Part shown: positions 13,798 to 22,497 of the stretch, one piece after another
How the letters are laid out: each line of letters opens with the position of its first letter
Numbering within the stretch: position 1 is the first letter of the stretch
From: Breviolum minutum Mf 1.05b.01
Taxonomy: Eukaryota; Sar; Dinophyceae; Suessiales; Symbiodiniaceae
Direction: 5' to 3'
DNA length: 64,000 nucleotides
NCBI GenBank assembly: GCA_000507305.1
Contig: DF239228.1
Span: forward strand, 62,001 to 126,000
Program-made: the position numbers and the translations under genes
The notes under the pieces: model-generated
What the model saw: only the letters and a program-made list of their open reading frames with translations
Database searches by the model: none
Told to the model about the DNA's origin: nothing

Positions 13798-14286
13798 TTA
13801 CAGTCTCCCACAGGTATCAGGCCATACGCCTAAGTTCAAATTCAACTTGAAACGATACCTAGCTTGTCGACTGATTTGGTGCATGTTCACGCATTCCAAA
13901 AGTGTCGAGTCAAAACTCACTCGTTGCCATTCTTGAGTGTGAGGAACATAGATGGAAAGCTGAAAGTGTCTTCTTAGCAATTTGAAGTTATTCTCTGCGT
14001 ACCACAGGTGTGACACCAAAAATTTCTTCACATCATCAACAGTGATCTGAGCAAACTCAGAAAACAACTCGCAGAGTTCCACCATGGACTCAATCTGTCC
14101 ACCCAAACCTAAGTCATCATAGTTGACCTCAAGCCAAACATGGGTGGGATTTCTAAAATCCATTCGTCGTCTTGCCTCAGCATCAATGGACGATGCAGAC
14201 TCTGATGGTGCTGGTTCAGCTTCACTTTCCAAACTCAGGTCACCCAGAAATCCTACAAAATCGACTTCCTCATCACGATCCATCAT
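13798..14286 (-). CDS. Accessory ORF 6 downstream of copia Pol, unknown
   Basis: This is the last of five open frames that follow the copia Pol frame on the same strand. Starting at the Met pair before DRDEEVDF gives about 162 residues; an upstream in-frame Met at 14358 would add a hydrophobic leader that looks like readthrough of noncoding DNA. The N-terminal third is acidic and Ser-rich (DRDEEVDFVGFLGDLSLESE). The rest looks globular, with NPTHVWLEVNYDDL in the middle and a basic C-terminal part (RQARYRFKLNLNL). I recognise no domain. A pyrimidine-rich stretch ending in AG lies about 45 nt upstream of the start, compatible with trans-splicing. The uninterrupted frame and its place in the series are the only support for coding. 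Confidence 0.5.
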   Translation of the reverse strand: MMDRDEEVDFVGFLGDLSLESEAEPAPSESASSIDAEARRRMDFRNPTHVWLEVNYDDLGLGGQIESMVELCELFSEFAQITVDDVKKFLVSHLWYAENNFKLLRRHFQLSIYVPHTQEWQRVSFDSTLLECVNMHQISRQARYRFKLNLNLGVWPDTCGRL

Positions 14287-14478
14287 GACACAAAGTATCG
14301 AATACTTCTCAGGCTCTGACCATAACAAAACCAGTTTGAGCAAGAAACAGGAAAGCATATCAAAACTGACATACCTGATCCTTCACTCAATGCAGAAACA
14401 ACTGACTTCAGCAAAAACAAATTGGCAAAAGAAAATTCTTCTTTTCCAACCCTTCATATGTCCCGCTGAGATCTGTGC

Positions 14479-14973
14479 TCAAGAGCAATGCCTACACTTC
14501 TTCACAATCCTCTTGACTGCAACTTCTGAAAGATGACTATGTCTACGATGAAAATCTTCACAAACTCGGGATTGATGCACACAGTCATTCCAATCCAAAT
14601 AAACTTCAGAAGTGTGTGGAAACCTCCTGATGTCATTTGACAAACACTTCGTGCAAATCTTGACTATTAAGGTCTTCACTTTAGCTCTTTTGCCATGATG
14701 GCAAACAGCAGTATGCAAACACTTGCCTGAAGTTGTGATGAAGCAACCTGATAAAGTCATAGGGAGCTGAGCTGTGGAAGCTTCATCAGTTGTCACCTCA
14801 GAATTGGGTCCAAGAGCTGGGGCATTCTCAGGTTCATACACATATGATTCCACGTAATGCTGGTTTCTTCCAGCTGAATCATCTGACCCTGGAATGGAAA
14901 CTTGGTCAGCTTCAAAATACAGTTCCTCCATTCCTTCAACCAATTCAAAAGAATCAGGCATGTTCCCAAACAA
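14479..14973 (-). CDS. Accessory ORF 5: small protein with duplicated Cys/His module
   Basis: The open frame has 164 residues; Met1, Met5 or Met15 could start it. Residues 1-75 are acidic. Residues 85-110 carry C85-x-H87-x3-C91 and then IVKICTKC (C107, C110). Residues 131-163 repeat the layout as C131-x-H133-x4-C138 and IVKKCRHC (C160, C163). This looks like two zinc-binding modules, each with a Cys-His-Cys front and a CxxC back, separated by a linker. Such modules often bind nucleic acid, and retroelement nucleocapsids use CCHC knuckles, but this spacing is not the classical CCHC knuckle and I do not recognise the family. It sits between ORF 4 and ORF 6 on the same strand, with gaps of about 250 and 190 bp. 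Confidence 0.6.
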   Translation of the reverse strand: MFGNMPDSFELVEGMEELYFEADQVSIPGSDDSAGRNQHYVESYVYEPENAPALGPNSEVTTDEASTAQLPMTLSGCFITTSGKCLHTAVCHHGKRAKVKTLIVKICTKCLSNDIRRFPHTSEVYLDWNDCVHQSRVCEDFHRRHSHLSEVAVKRIVKKCRHCS

Positions 14974-15227
14974 GCTATGGCAAAAGAAACCCTGCTTGAA
15001 CCACAGACATACAAACGTTTGAGAAATGACATGAAATCAACTTGGACGCCACCAATGCAATCTGAAGACATGTGCAAACACGACATCTGTTGAATGTTCA
15101 TTCTGCAAAAATCTCCCACTGATTTCTTCAAACCTTTTTCATCGGCTTCAAGGTGTGGGATGCTTCACCCACATTTGAAAAACAACAGCTTCTGGGCTGT
15201 ATATCGAAATGGAATCACCTTTCCTTT

Positions 15228-15617
15228 CTAGAGGATTCTTTCATAGTTGGTGATCTCATACAGCACGCGGCCGTCACTCATGACCTCTTTATGTTGAATT
15301 CCTCCTCTCCATCGGAACTCTGTCGGCTTCGTCCGAACCAACACTTCTCCAATGCTCTTCTGGAGGTACCCAATGGCGCACACTCGAATAGCGCAGATAA
15401 TAAAATCTTTGTGAGTGAGAACCTCACCACCACGAGCAACATAAAGCCGTTCCCATTCAGCAAAATCATGACTACGTTGGACTGCCTCCTCTTTGCTGAC
15501 TCTGGGGCCAAACCTTTGAGATGACTCCTGTGGCATTGCCACACCACCTCCAAGTATGCTGTCCACTTGCCCTTGGGAAAGTGCCACATAAAGGGTGATA
15601 AAATCCAAACCCTCCAT
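15228..15617 (-). CDS. Accessory ORF 4 downstream of copia Pol, unknown
   Basis: The start at the Met of MEGLDFITLYVALSQGQ gives about 129 residues; an upstream Met at 15695 would add a hydrophobic stretch that looks like noncoding readthrough. The middle contains GPRVSKEEAVQRSHDFAEWE followed by a hydrophobic helix-like segment (DFIICAIRVCAIGYLQKS). The C-terminus is basic and ends in YEITNYERIL. No known domain is visible and there is no signal peptide. The frame is collinear with the copia Pol and the neighbouring accessory frames, about 220 bp after ORF 3 and 250 bp before ORF 5, with no introns or frameshifts seen. Confidence 0.5.
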   Translation of the reverse strand: MEGLDFITLYVALSQGQVDSILGGGVAMPQESSQRFGPRVSKEEAVQRSHDFAEWERLYVARGGEVLTHKDFIICAIRVCAIGYLQKSIGEVLVRTKPTEFRWRGGIQHKEVMSDGRVLYEITNYERIL

Positions 15618-15837
15618 GACTTTCGAGAAAAACCACAACGTCTCAAAAACACGGACAAATTTGAACCAGAGGGCTATGCAAATTTCATCAAGCAAGTCTC
15701 AAAGCTGCAAATCTAAACGAAACATGGACTCTCATTCCATCCTTCTCAAATGAAAAGCAAATTGAATCATGATTGAAAATGCAACTCTCTTTTTCATCCC
15801 TTTTCTAAAGACCAACCAACTCAGCAAACCACTGCTC

Positions 15838-16362
15838 TTACATGGCGAGGTGTACTTCCTCTGGCAACATCAATGCTTCGATATTCTGCACATAGTTCAC
15901 CACAAGATTGCAAATCTTGTATCCAGGTGTGAAATTCTGTCCCCAATTTGACGACAAAGATGAGAATACGACATCCAGAAGATTGTATCCTCGATTCACT
16001 GGATTTCCATCAGCTTGTTCCATTGTCAAATCAGAATGGTGCAGATATATGCCGTACCCACGGTTGATAGTGTCTTGTACCTCTCCTAAGATATTTGCCA
16101 CTTCAAAACGATACAGTCTGATTGATGGAATCACGACGATGTAACACATATCGTCACCACGAGCAATAGCCTGTCGAGCATACATCTCACCCCTAATCAG
16201 GGATACCACTGGCTTCAGCTCAAGTCGAAACCTGAGGACTTCAGCAATCTGAGCGAGGCATCTTTCCTTAATCCCTCGAGCAATTGTATGGCAAGATTGA
16301 TGCCCTACATGATACAGCTCTTCAGCCGTAGGGGTGAACCTCGGGTTCGAAGTATCCGCCAT
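15838..16362 (-). CDS. Accessory ORF 3 downstream of copia Pol, unknown
   Basis: The start at MADTSNPRFTPTAEELYHVG gives about 174 residues; a Met six codons upstream (16380) is also possible. The sequence looks globular, with alternating hydrophobic residues (for example MCYIVVIPSIRLYRFEV) and a motif-like stretch NRGYGIYLHHSDLTMEQADG. It has no membrane segment, no obvious zinc ligands and no protease or integrase motif, so it does not supply the Pol domains that the truncated element lacks. It lies about 270 bp downstream of ORF 2 and 220 bp upstream of ORF 4. I do not recognise the family. Confidence 0.5.
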   Translation of the reverse strand: MADTSNPRFTPTAEELYHVGHQSCHTIARGIKERCLAQIAEVLRFRLELKPVVSLIRGEMYARQAIARGDDMCYIVVIPSIRLYRFEVANILGEVQDTINRGYGIYLHHSDLTMEQADGNPVNRGYNLLDVVFSSLSSNWGQNFTPGYKICNLVVNYVQNIEALMLPEEVHLAM

Positions 16363-16634
16363 GTGAAATCTCAAGTTCAAAGACTTCCCTCAAAAGCTGT
16401 GAGCCAGTCACATGTATTTTCAAATCTGATATGAATCACAAACCCCAAAGGAAAAGCGCAACTTCCTTCAAGACAGAAAAATGAAAATGTCATCCAAATC
16501 CTAAATCTTCACTTCTCTGCAAAACACACTTTCTTTTCAGCTCGCAAACTTGAAATCCTGAAGATAAGATCCTAGAGTCTTACGCTCCCAAATCTATTCA
16601 CCAATCGCAAATCTCAAAGGATCTCCAACATTCT

Positions 16635-17897
16635 TCACGGAGATTGACCCGGCTGAGCCGGCATGGTCGCAGCTGGCACCGCTCCAGAAAGAGGAGGACC
16701 ATAGAAATATCCCGGAGGAAGCGGTGGTGGAAATCCATACGGTGGGAGGGCTACTCCGCTCGCACTGTCAAACGGCACATTCAAAGGTGTCATCGGCGTA
16801 CCCACTGGTGGTGCCATACCCGGTGGTGGCATAGGCTGTGCGGGATTTCCTGTCACACTGCTACCACTGGCTGCTGATCCTGCAGCAATCTCAGCCCACC
16901 ACTGTGCCATCTTCTGGTCACGTGCTTTCTCCGTGCCAGTGTGCTCCTCATTCGTCCCAGGATGCTGAAACTTGACCCTCTTGGGTTCAACCGGAGGTGG
17001 GCCCTCTGCAGGTCGTTTCTTCTCCAAACCTTCTTTCATGATCCCCTCCAAGGACTTGAAAGACTTCGTGATCTCATCAGTCATTGCAGCCAAGTTCACC
17101 GGATAGTTTTCAAGGATCTCGGCCAAATTCCGGTTCAAGGTGGCTAAAAGGCTGCCAGCGTTGGAGTTGACCTCTCCGGACTTTCCTTCTTTCCCACCGG
17201 TTCTCAATGCTTCCGCTGTCCAGCACAGGTTCTTCATTTCTTTCACCATTCCATTCACTCCATTGCGGATGTGAAGAAAGTACTGGTTCTGGGAATCCAG
17301 CTTCTCAAGGAGTCTGTTCTCAATATCAGTTCCTCCATCCTTTGACCGGGTGTGACCATCCCGGATCACATCACTCAGTTTCACAAAGCTCTGGGCCAAC
17401 CTATCGAGATTTGATCCAATGTCATCACTGATCTGCTGCAAATGATCAGTCTGATCCTGAAAACCAGTCGCCACATGACGCAACAAATCCAATTGCTTCA
17501 CGGCAATCTGCTTCATCTCAATATGGGCTCCCTGTGAAATGGATCTTTGTGCTTTCAGACCCAACAACATCACTTTGATCAACTTTGAAGTCCCCTCTTG
17601 GCCTTCCACATCTTGCAGAGAGGTGGAAACTTCCTTGATCCCTTCCAACAAAGCATCCGTCTCCGCACGGGCAGTGGCCAACTCCACCGACATGGTAGAA
17701 GTCAACGTCTTTGACTCAGTCAAAGCACTCTCACCCTCAGGAGGTGGTGTCTCACCGGTTGGGGGAATTGGACTCCCGGACTTTGGAACTACTTCGGGAG
17801 CCGTACCTCCAGACTTTGGAACTGCTTCCGCCTCAGGTGCAGGAGCTTCCGTCTCTGCCACATTGGCAGTCACCTCTGGAATATTCGTCTCCGCCAT
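16635..17897 (-). CDS. Accessory ORF 2: coiled-coil protein with basic patch and proline-rich tail
   Basis: The frame gives 420 residues from MAETNIPEV; an upstream in-frame Met at 17972 is less likely because a good splice acceptor (TTTGTTTTAG) lies just before the chosen start. Three regions can be seen. An acidic Pro/Glu/Ala-rich N-terminus covers about 65 residues with two VPKSG repeats. A long heptad-like helical region follows, roughly residues 75-290 (for example IAVKQLDLLRHVATGFQDQ). Then come a basic patch resembling a bipartite nuclear signal (KKRPAEGPPPVEPKRVKF) and a Pro/Gly/Met-rich tail. The oligomerising helix plus basic and low-complexity parts recall Gag-like or RNA-binding structural proteins, but no capsid domain is recognisable. 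It follows Pol by about 520 bp on the same strand. Confidence 0.6.
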   Translation of the reverse strand: MAETNIPEVTANVAETEAPAPEAEAVPKSGGTAPEVVPKSGSPIPPTGETPPPEGESALTESKTLTSTMSVELATARAETDALLEGIKEVSTSLQDVEGQEGTSKLIKVMLLGLKAQRSISQGAHIEMKQIAVKQLDLLRHVATGFQDQTDHLQQISDDIGSNLDRLAQSFVKLSDVIRDGHTRSKDGGTDIENRLLEKLDSQNQYFLHIRNGVNGMVKEMKNLCWTAEALRTGGKEGKSGEVNSNAGSLLATLNRNLAEILENYPVNLAAMTDEITKSFKSLEGIMKEGLEKKRPAEGPPPVEPKRVKFQHPGTNEEHTGTEKARDQKMAQWWAEIAAGSAASGSSVTGNPAQPMPPPGMAPPVGTPMTPLNVPFDSASGVALPPYGFPPPLPPGYFYGPPLSGAVPAATMPAQPGQSP

Positions 17898-18417
17898 CGA
17901 GAAGTCTAAAACAAAGACAAAAGGTGCTTTCGAGTTTGATACTTGATCAAGGCTCTCACGATTCAAAAACATGAATTCTTTCTCTTTCGAAAATCCGATT
18001 TCAACCGAAAACCAATCTTCAATTCAATGAAGTCCAACAATCTGGAAAAGTCACAAAATCAAAAACAACCTCTTCACCGAAAATCTCAAAATCAAACAGG
18101 TCCAGTCAGAATCTTTGGCCACATGTTTCCTTTCGGCTTGCTCAAAATCGAAATTTGATGTTGAAAGGTTTCCACTTGAATCTGGCTGTGCCAGTCTCGA
18201 TTTCCAAATAGAGAAACTTTCTTCTGCTCTTCAGACATCAGCCTCCACCAAAGAAAACCAACCTCGCATAGCAGAAGCACTAAGGCAATAGGCAAACCTG
18301 CACACTAGCAAGCATTAGGTAACTAAGTTAGCTAACCCCGGTAGCAAAGATAGGGTGAGACGTCCACGAAAACACCACAAACAATTCTCAACATGCATCA
18401 CATGAAGGTGTTTCAAC

Positions 18418-20988
18418 TCAGTATGAAAGACGAAACACATGAGAAAAGGAAAATGATGACATCATGAACTGCAAAAGATGATTTCCCTTCTTGGATACCC
18501 ACGAAGAGCAGGGCCAGAAGGTCTTTGAAACCACGAATGGCAGGGCCAGAAAGGTATCCAAATCACTCTCTTGTTGAATCAAGTTCAAGTAGTTTCTGAT
18601 CCAATTGGATCCTTGATCTGTTGGTCCTGGAACCAATCCCACTGCTTCAACCAAATTGGTCCACAAACTCAAAGGTCTGAGAGACTTGGTTAAGCCGTCG
18701 GATGGATTCTCTTCACCCTTCCAATGCGTGATAGACAACTTGCGGGTTTTGTGCAAATGTTGACAATACTTCACACGCAACTCTAAGCGCCTGACTCGAC
18801 GAAGCAAACCGTCCATCTTTCCCATACTGATGGCTGCTTTGGCATCATTGAACATCCTAAGACCCATTTCCCCTATGGTTTGTTGAGGCATACCTAAAGG
18901 ATCAAGGGGGATTCCCTGAATCACTGTTTGCAACAACATCCCAATGGACACCATTTCCTTGGCTGTTTCAACAATGGAAATGATTTCAGCCTCAGCAGAT
19001 GATAAAGCTGGAACCTCCTGCTTCCTCGAAAAGAATTTGATGCAACACCCCTTGTAGATAATGATGGCTCCAGAAACTGAATCCAAACCCCAAGAGGCAT
19101 CACAAAATGAAATGACTTCCCTTGGCTCTCCCACATAAGGACACTGAGTTGCTGGCATCCGCTGCACAAAATGAAGATACATGGCCAACCGTTTCAAAAA
19201 TGTCCTCATGCAATGTTCAGCCGCCGGATTAGGTTTTGCCTGAAAACGAGACAAAAACCAAATTGGAAAAGATAGATCCGCTCTTGAAAGTGCTGCCCAC
19301 GCAAGTTGGCCGAGAACTCTTCTGTAGCGCTGCTCAGCTGCACCAGTCAAAGGCTCTTCACCAAACTTCTTGACAGCTTCCTTGCGCAAATCCTCCAACT
19401 TGGGCATGATGCCTGTTCCTCCTATCTTCACAGACTCGCCCCAACTCTCGAAAATTGAAGTCATGTACTGACGATTCACACCAAAGTACAATGCTGATTC
19501 ACCATCCTTGGAACGATAAATCGTCCTACCAAGAAATTCCAAGGCTCCTTTCGTACGACTCGGAATCCTTCCAGTCACTTTCATTTTCCAAATAGCTTGG
19601 AGCTTCGAAAGAAAGGCTTCTCCTTCTTCTTGATCTTGTGCTGCTATCAGCAAATCATCAACATACACCAAAATCAAGACGAGCCCTCGTTTGGTAGACA
19701 ATCGAAACAAGGTACTTTCAAAAGTGTCTTCTCCTCCTAAAGAATAAACTGTCCTTTGTAGCTGATAGAACCACAACAAAGGTGCCCTACGCAATCCATT
19801 CATTGCCTTGAAAAGAAGGCAAACAACTCTTTCTCCCTTGTAGGAGATGTTGGAAGGCAACAAGACCAAATCACAAGCATCTTCCTCGACTTCAACGTAC
19901 ATAAAAGCAGTCGACACGTCCGACGTGATTAGCCACAAATCCCACAGCGAGGCCAATGCCAAAACACACCTCAAAGAATCAAGTGATGATGTGGGGGCAT
20001 ATATTCCCGACCTAAATGCGCTCTCGGCGCCCGAGGCAAAGTCTCGGACAACTAGACGGCATCTGGCCAAAGAGGGAGTCTTTTGGGTCAAAACCCATCG
20101 ACTTGTGAGGATCTTTGCACCCTTATCTCGAGAAATCTTTCGTGCTTCACTTTCAGTCATGTTCCTACCAACTTTCAAAGTCTCAAGTTGTTTCACTTCA
20201 GTCTTCATCCCTTCAACAACTTGCTCATGGTTCAAAGACAACCCTGTCAATTCATCATTGACTTCAAGTGGAACTTCAACTTCAATCTTGATTCCACCAA
20301 ACATCTCTGAAAACATGGTTCCCTTTGAGCCAACCTCCATGCAAGTTTCTTGAGATGCAAACTCGTTCCAAACATCCTGATGATACCAATGGATGCAGTG
20401 ATCAAGACGTTCAATCATTCCAAGATCCATCTCATCATCATCTTCATCACCTCTCAAATCAACATCCATGGTTTCATCTTCCTCTAAGTTCCCTGCTGCT
20501 GGTACTTCTTCAGCTTCTGCTGGAACACTCTCACGTCGTGATGGAGCTGGTACAGCTGGCATGTCATCTAGAACCCCTTCTTCAACCTGAGGTTCACCTT
20601 CCAAAACCTCCCTTGGATCAACAAAAGGCGGTGCAACATTTGGATCATTGGGTTTCACTCCACGCAACAATGGCCAAACAGCATTCACATCATACTGTAC
20701 CCCTTCTCGGGCCAGGAACGAGTGTCCACGGATCACTTCCCGCTGACCATTGGCATCTTGTTTCAATGGAAATGCTAAAACCCCACCACCAGTGAGATAC
20801 CTCATCCCAAGATACACACTCAAAACCATTCTATGACCTTTCCAAGGATCCAAAAGAACAGGTTTGACAAATCCAATCATACCAAAACGATGTGAAGACG
20901 GCTTCTGGCCTCCACGTGCTCCCCGCATCTTCTCCAAAGGAGTCACTCTGACGCTGCTCACAAAAGATGTGAAAAGTACGGTACACAT
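18418..20988 (-). CDS. Ty1/copia Pol fragment: reverse transcriptase and RNase H
   Basis: This uninterrupted 856-residue frame encodes the C-terminal half of a copia polyprotein. The first 100 residues resemble the end of the integrase region (TPLEKMRGARGGQKPSSHRF). An acidic linker follows. The reverse transcriptase begins near ILTSRWVLTQK and has the conserved ITSDVSTAF block and the catalytic YVDDLL at residues 442-447. RNase H follows with FCDASW at about residue 628, LSSAEAEI, FNDAKAAI and the closing HWKGEENPSDGLTKS. Protease, integrase core and Gag are missing upstream, so the element is 5'-truncated or rearranged and the start given is simply the first Met. The lack of stops or frameshifts over 2.5 kb points to a recent insertion or to selection. 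Confidence 0.9.
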   Translation of the reverse strand: MCTVLFTSFVSSVRVTPLEKMRGARGGQKPSSHRFGMIGFVKPVLLDPWKGHRMVLSVYLGMRYLTGGGVLAFPLKQDANGQREVIRGHSFLAREGVQYDVNAVWPLLRGVKPNDPNVAPPFVDPREVLEGEPQVEEGVLDDMPAVPAPSRRESVPAEAEEVPAAGNLEEDETMDVDLRGDEDDDEMDLGMIERLDHCIHWYHQDVWNEFASQETCMEVGSKGTMFSEMFGGIKIEVEVPLEVNDELTGLSLNHEQVVEGMKTEVKQLETLKVGRNMTESEARKISRDKGAKILTSRWVLTQKTPSLARCRLVVRDFASGAESAFRSGIYAPTSSLDSLRCVLALASLWDLWLITSDVSTAFMYVEVEEDACDLVLLPSNISYKGERVVCLLFKAMNGLRRAPLLWFYQLQRTVYSLGGEDTFESTLFRLSTKRGLVLILVYVDDLLIAAQDQEEGEAFLSKLQAIWKMKVTGRIPSRTKGALEFLGRTIYRSKDGESALYFGVNRQYMTSIFESWGESVKIGGTGIMPKLEDLRKEAVKKFGEEPLTGAAEQRYRRVLGQLAWAALSRADLSFPIWFLSRFQAKPNPAAEHCMRTFLKRLAMYLHFVQRMPATQCPYVGEPREVISFCDASWGLDSVSGAIIIYKGCCIKFFSRKQEVPALSSAEAEIISIVETAKEMVSIGMLLQTVIQGIPLDPLGMPQQTIGEMGLRMFNDAKAAISMGKMDGLLRRVRRLELRVKYCQHLHKTRKLSITHWKGEENPSDGLTKSLRPLSLWTNLVEAVGLVPGPTDQGSNWIRNYLNLIQQESDLDTFLALPFVVSKTFWPCSSWVSKKGNHLLQFMMSSFSFSHVFRLSY

Positions 20989-21166
20989 ATCCTATCAAAT
21001 ATCCAAGCCAAGGAGATTCCAAAGCAATCCTACACTGACAATGCTCTTCAAATGCAAGCCAAATTAGTATAAATGCCTTCTTTTGCAATACACACTGCTC
21101 TCTCTATCCCCTTAGCCTGGGGCCTGTGCTCACCGATGTTCCTCCAGTGCAAGGATCTCATGTTGG

Positions 21167-21271
21167 TTTTTTTTGCTGGCGGCTGCTTGGGTTGATCCCG
21201 GGCGGAGCGCCCTTCAGTTTTTTTTTTGCTGGCGGCTGCTTGGGTTGATCCCGGGCGGAGCGCCCTTCAGT
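21167..21271. repeat. Tandem duplication, 52-bp period
   Basis: A poly-T run, GCTGGCGGCTGCTTGGGTTG and then CCCGGGCGGAGCGCCC occur twice in direct succession; GCTGGCGG starts at 21175 and again at 21227. The copies are almost identical, so the duplication is recent. It lies just beyond the truncated side of the copia element. Confidence 0.85.
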
Positions 21272-21579
21272 CAGCTGAGCAGTGGTGTAAAGGACGCTGT
21301 GGTCGTATGCACCAGGTTGGTAAAATGTCATTTTATGCCAATAACATGCAAAAAGGCTGGCTTCAACAATTCCTTAATGCCTCGGAAATCCTCGGTTCAC
21401 ACCAGGAGTTGGTGGTGAAATTTAACACCTAATAAAGCGTTCACGTAAAAATATCCGGTTGAAACAACACACAAAAGCAAAAGGGAGTGAAACAGGAAAC
21501 CGTCTTTCTTTTTGCTCCACGCTGCTAAGGTGCGATCTTCTTGCGAAGAAGGTCCCGGGCAGAGCGCCCTACAGTCAGC
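21195..21579. repeat. Three copies of the CCCGGGC hairpin motif
   Basis: The motif found at 11495 recurs at about 21195-21219, 21247-21275 and 21552-21579. The stem halves GGGC and GCCC and the tail CAGTCAGC are kept in most copies, while the loop differs (GGAGC, AGAGC, and CGTTC in the 11.5-kb copy). Confidence 0.6.
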
Positions 21580-21599
21580 ATATCATAATCCGAAATTGG

Positions 21600-22497
21600 A
21601 CGTAACGGAATTGAAGCAAAACAGAACATCTTAAGTCGTTCAGGCCAAAAATTGCAAACAGACAAATTAACAAAAACAAATTACACCGACGCCGTAGGTG
21701 GCAAAAGTCGGTGGGGTCAAAATTGGTGCAAGGCAAGGATAGGAAAGAACGGGTAGCTGACAGGGAGCTTTGCCGGTGACAACCGGGGCGAGCCTGTAGC
21801 GAGGAACCCGTAGGTTAGGAATCTCAATGGAGGAAGGAGCAGATCAAAAGATAGCACCATGGACCCATTAAAGAAACCAGTTCCTAGTGGCCTTGGTCGT
21901 CCAGTGAAACAGCAAGGTCTAACGCATGCCTGTTGATTGGAGAGCGCAAGGCAACTTGACCAACCCAGGACTTTGTGAAACCGAGTGAAACAAAAGACGA
22001 GAGCATGCAGCGAGCCGACACTCAGAGTCCTCTCAGATGTTCTTCTCCAGCAAGTAGCGAGGCCCAGCCAGACCACCGTAGGAAAGGCGTCCAAGAGGTG
22101 GGAAGCCAGAGACACAGTCAGCGGCACCCGTGAGTAGGCAACGCGAAAATGAGCTCCAGTGCATGCAGTATCCGCCCAAGAAGAACCTGGGAGAAAGGAG
22201 CAGCACATGGAGGAAATTGATGGGGAGAAGAGAGAGTAGTGCCTTCAAGAAGCAACCCAGACGCTCTTCAAAAGAAGAGAGAAGGGGGGGCTGAAGAAGG
22301 AAACCAAACTCTCTTCAAGCACCATGGTAACTTGTCGATCACGAAGGTGAGGAGGCTGTGTGTGTAGAAGAGCAACATCAAGGATGAGGAAGAAAAATAG
22401 GAACCCAGCCAGCAAGGAGTCCAGTGAACTTCGTGAGAAGGGCAAAGGAGGCCTTCCTGATGGGGCCCTAGTTTTCTTCAAACTTGGATAGAGCAGG
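21600..22497. other. Noncoding end region of the helicase unit
   Basis: The plus strand is purine-rich, as it is across the whole helicase unit. Minus-strand open stretches (21717-22208, 22245-22481) lack domain features. The shared strand bias suggests that this is a 3' untranslated part of the unit at 22.5-31.7 kb rather than separate DNA. Confidence 0.4.

Larger units (their letters stand above)
13798..20988 (-). mobile_element. Ty1/copia retrotransposon with five extra 3' open frames, 5'-truncated
   Basis: Six open frames run in one direction: Pol (RT-RNase H), then ORF 2 to ORF 6, with gaps of about 520, 270, 220, 250 and 190 bp. All are intact, which is unlike the decayed neighbouring unit at 22.5-31.7 kb. 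Copia elements of the SIRE type carry one env-like frame after Pol, but five is unusual. In a dinoflagellate, trans-splicing at each gap could make separate mRNAs; pyrimidine-rich tracts ending in AG lie shortly before ORFs 2, 5 and 6. No pair of LTRs can be defined. An alternative is that a truncated copia Pol landed beside an unrelated cluster of small genes. Confidence 0.65.

Noticed and set aside
12899-21579. LTR pair for the copia element
   Set aside because: I found no matching long direct repeats at 12.9-13.8 kb and beyond 20.99 kb; the 5' side is truncated, so an LTR cannot be defined.
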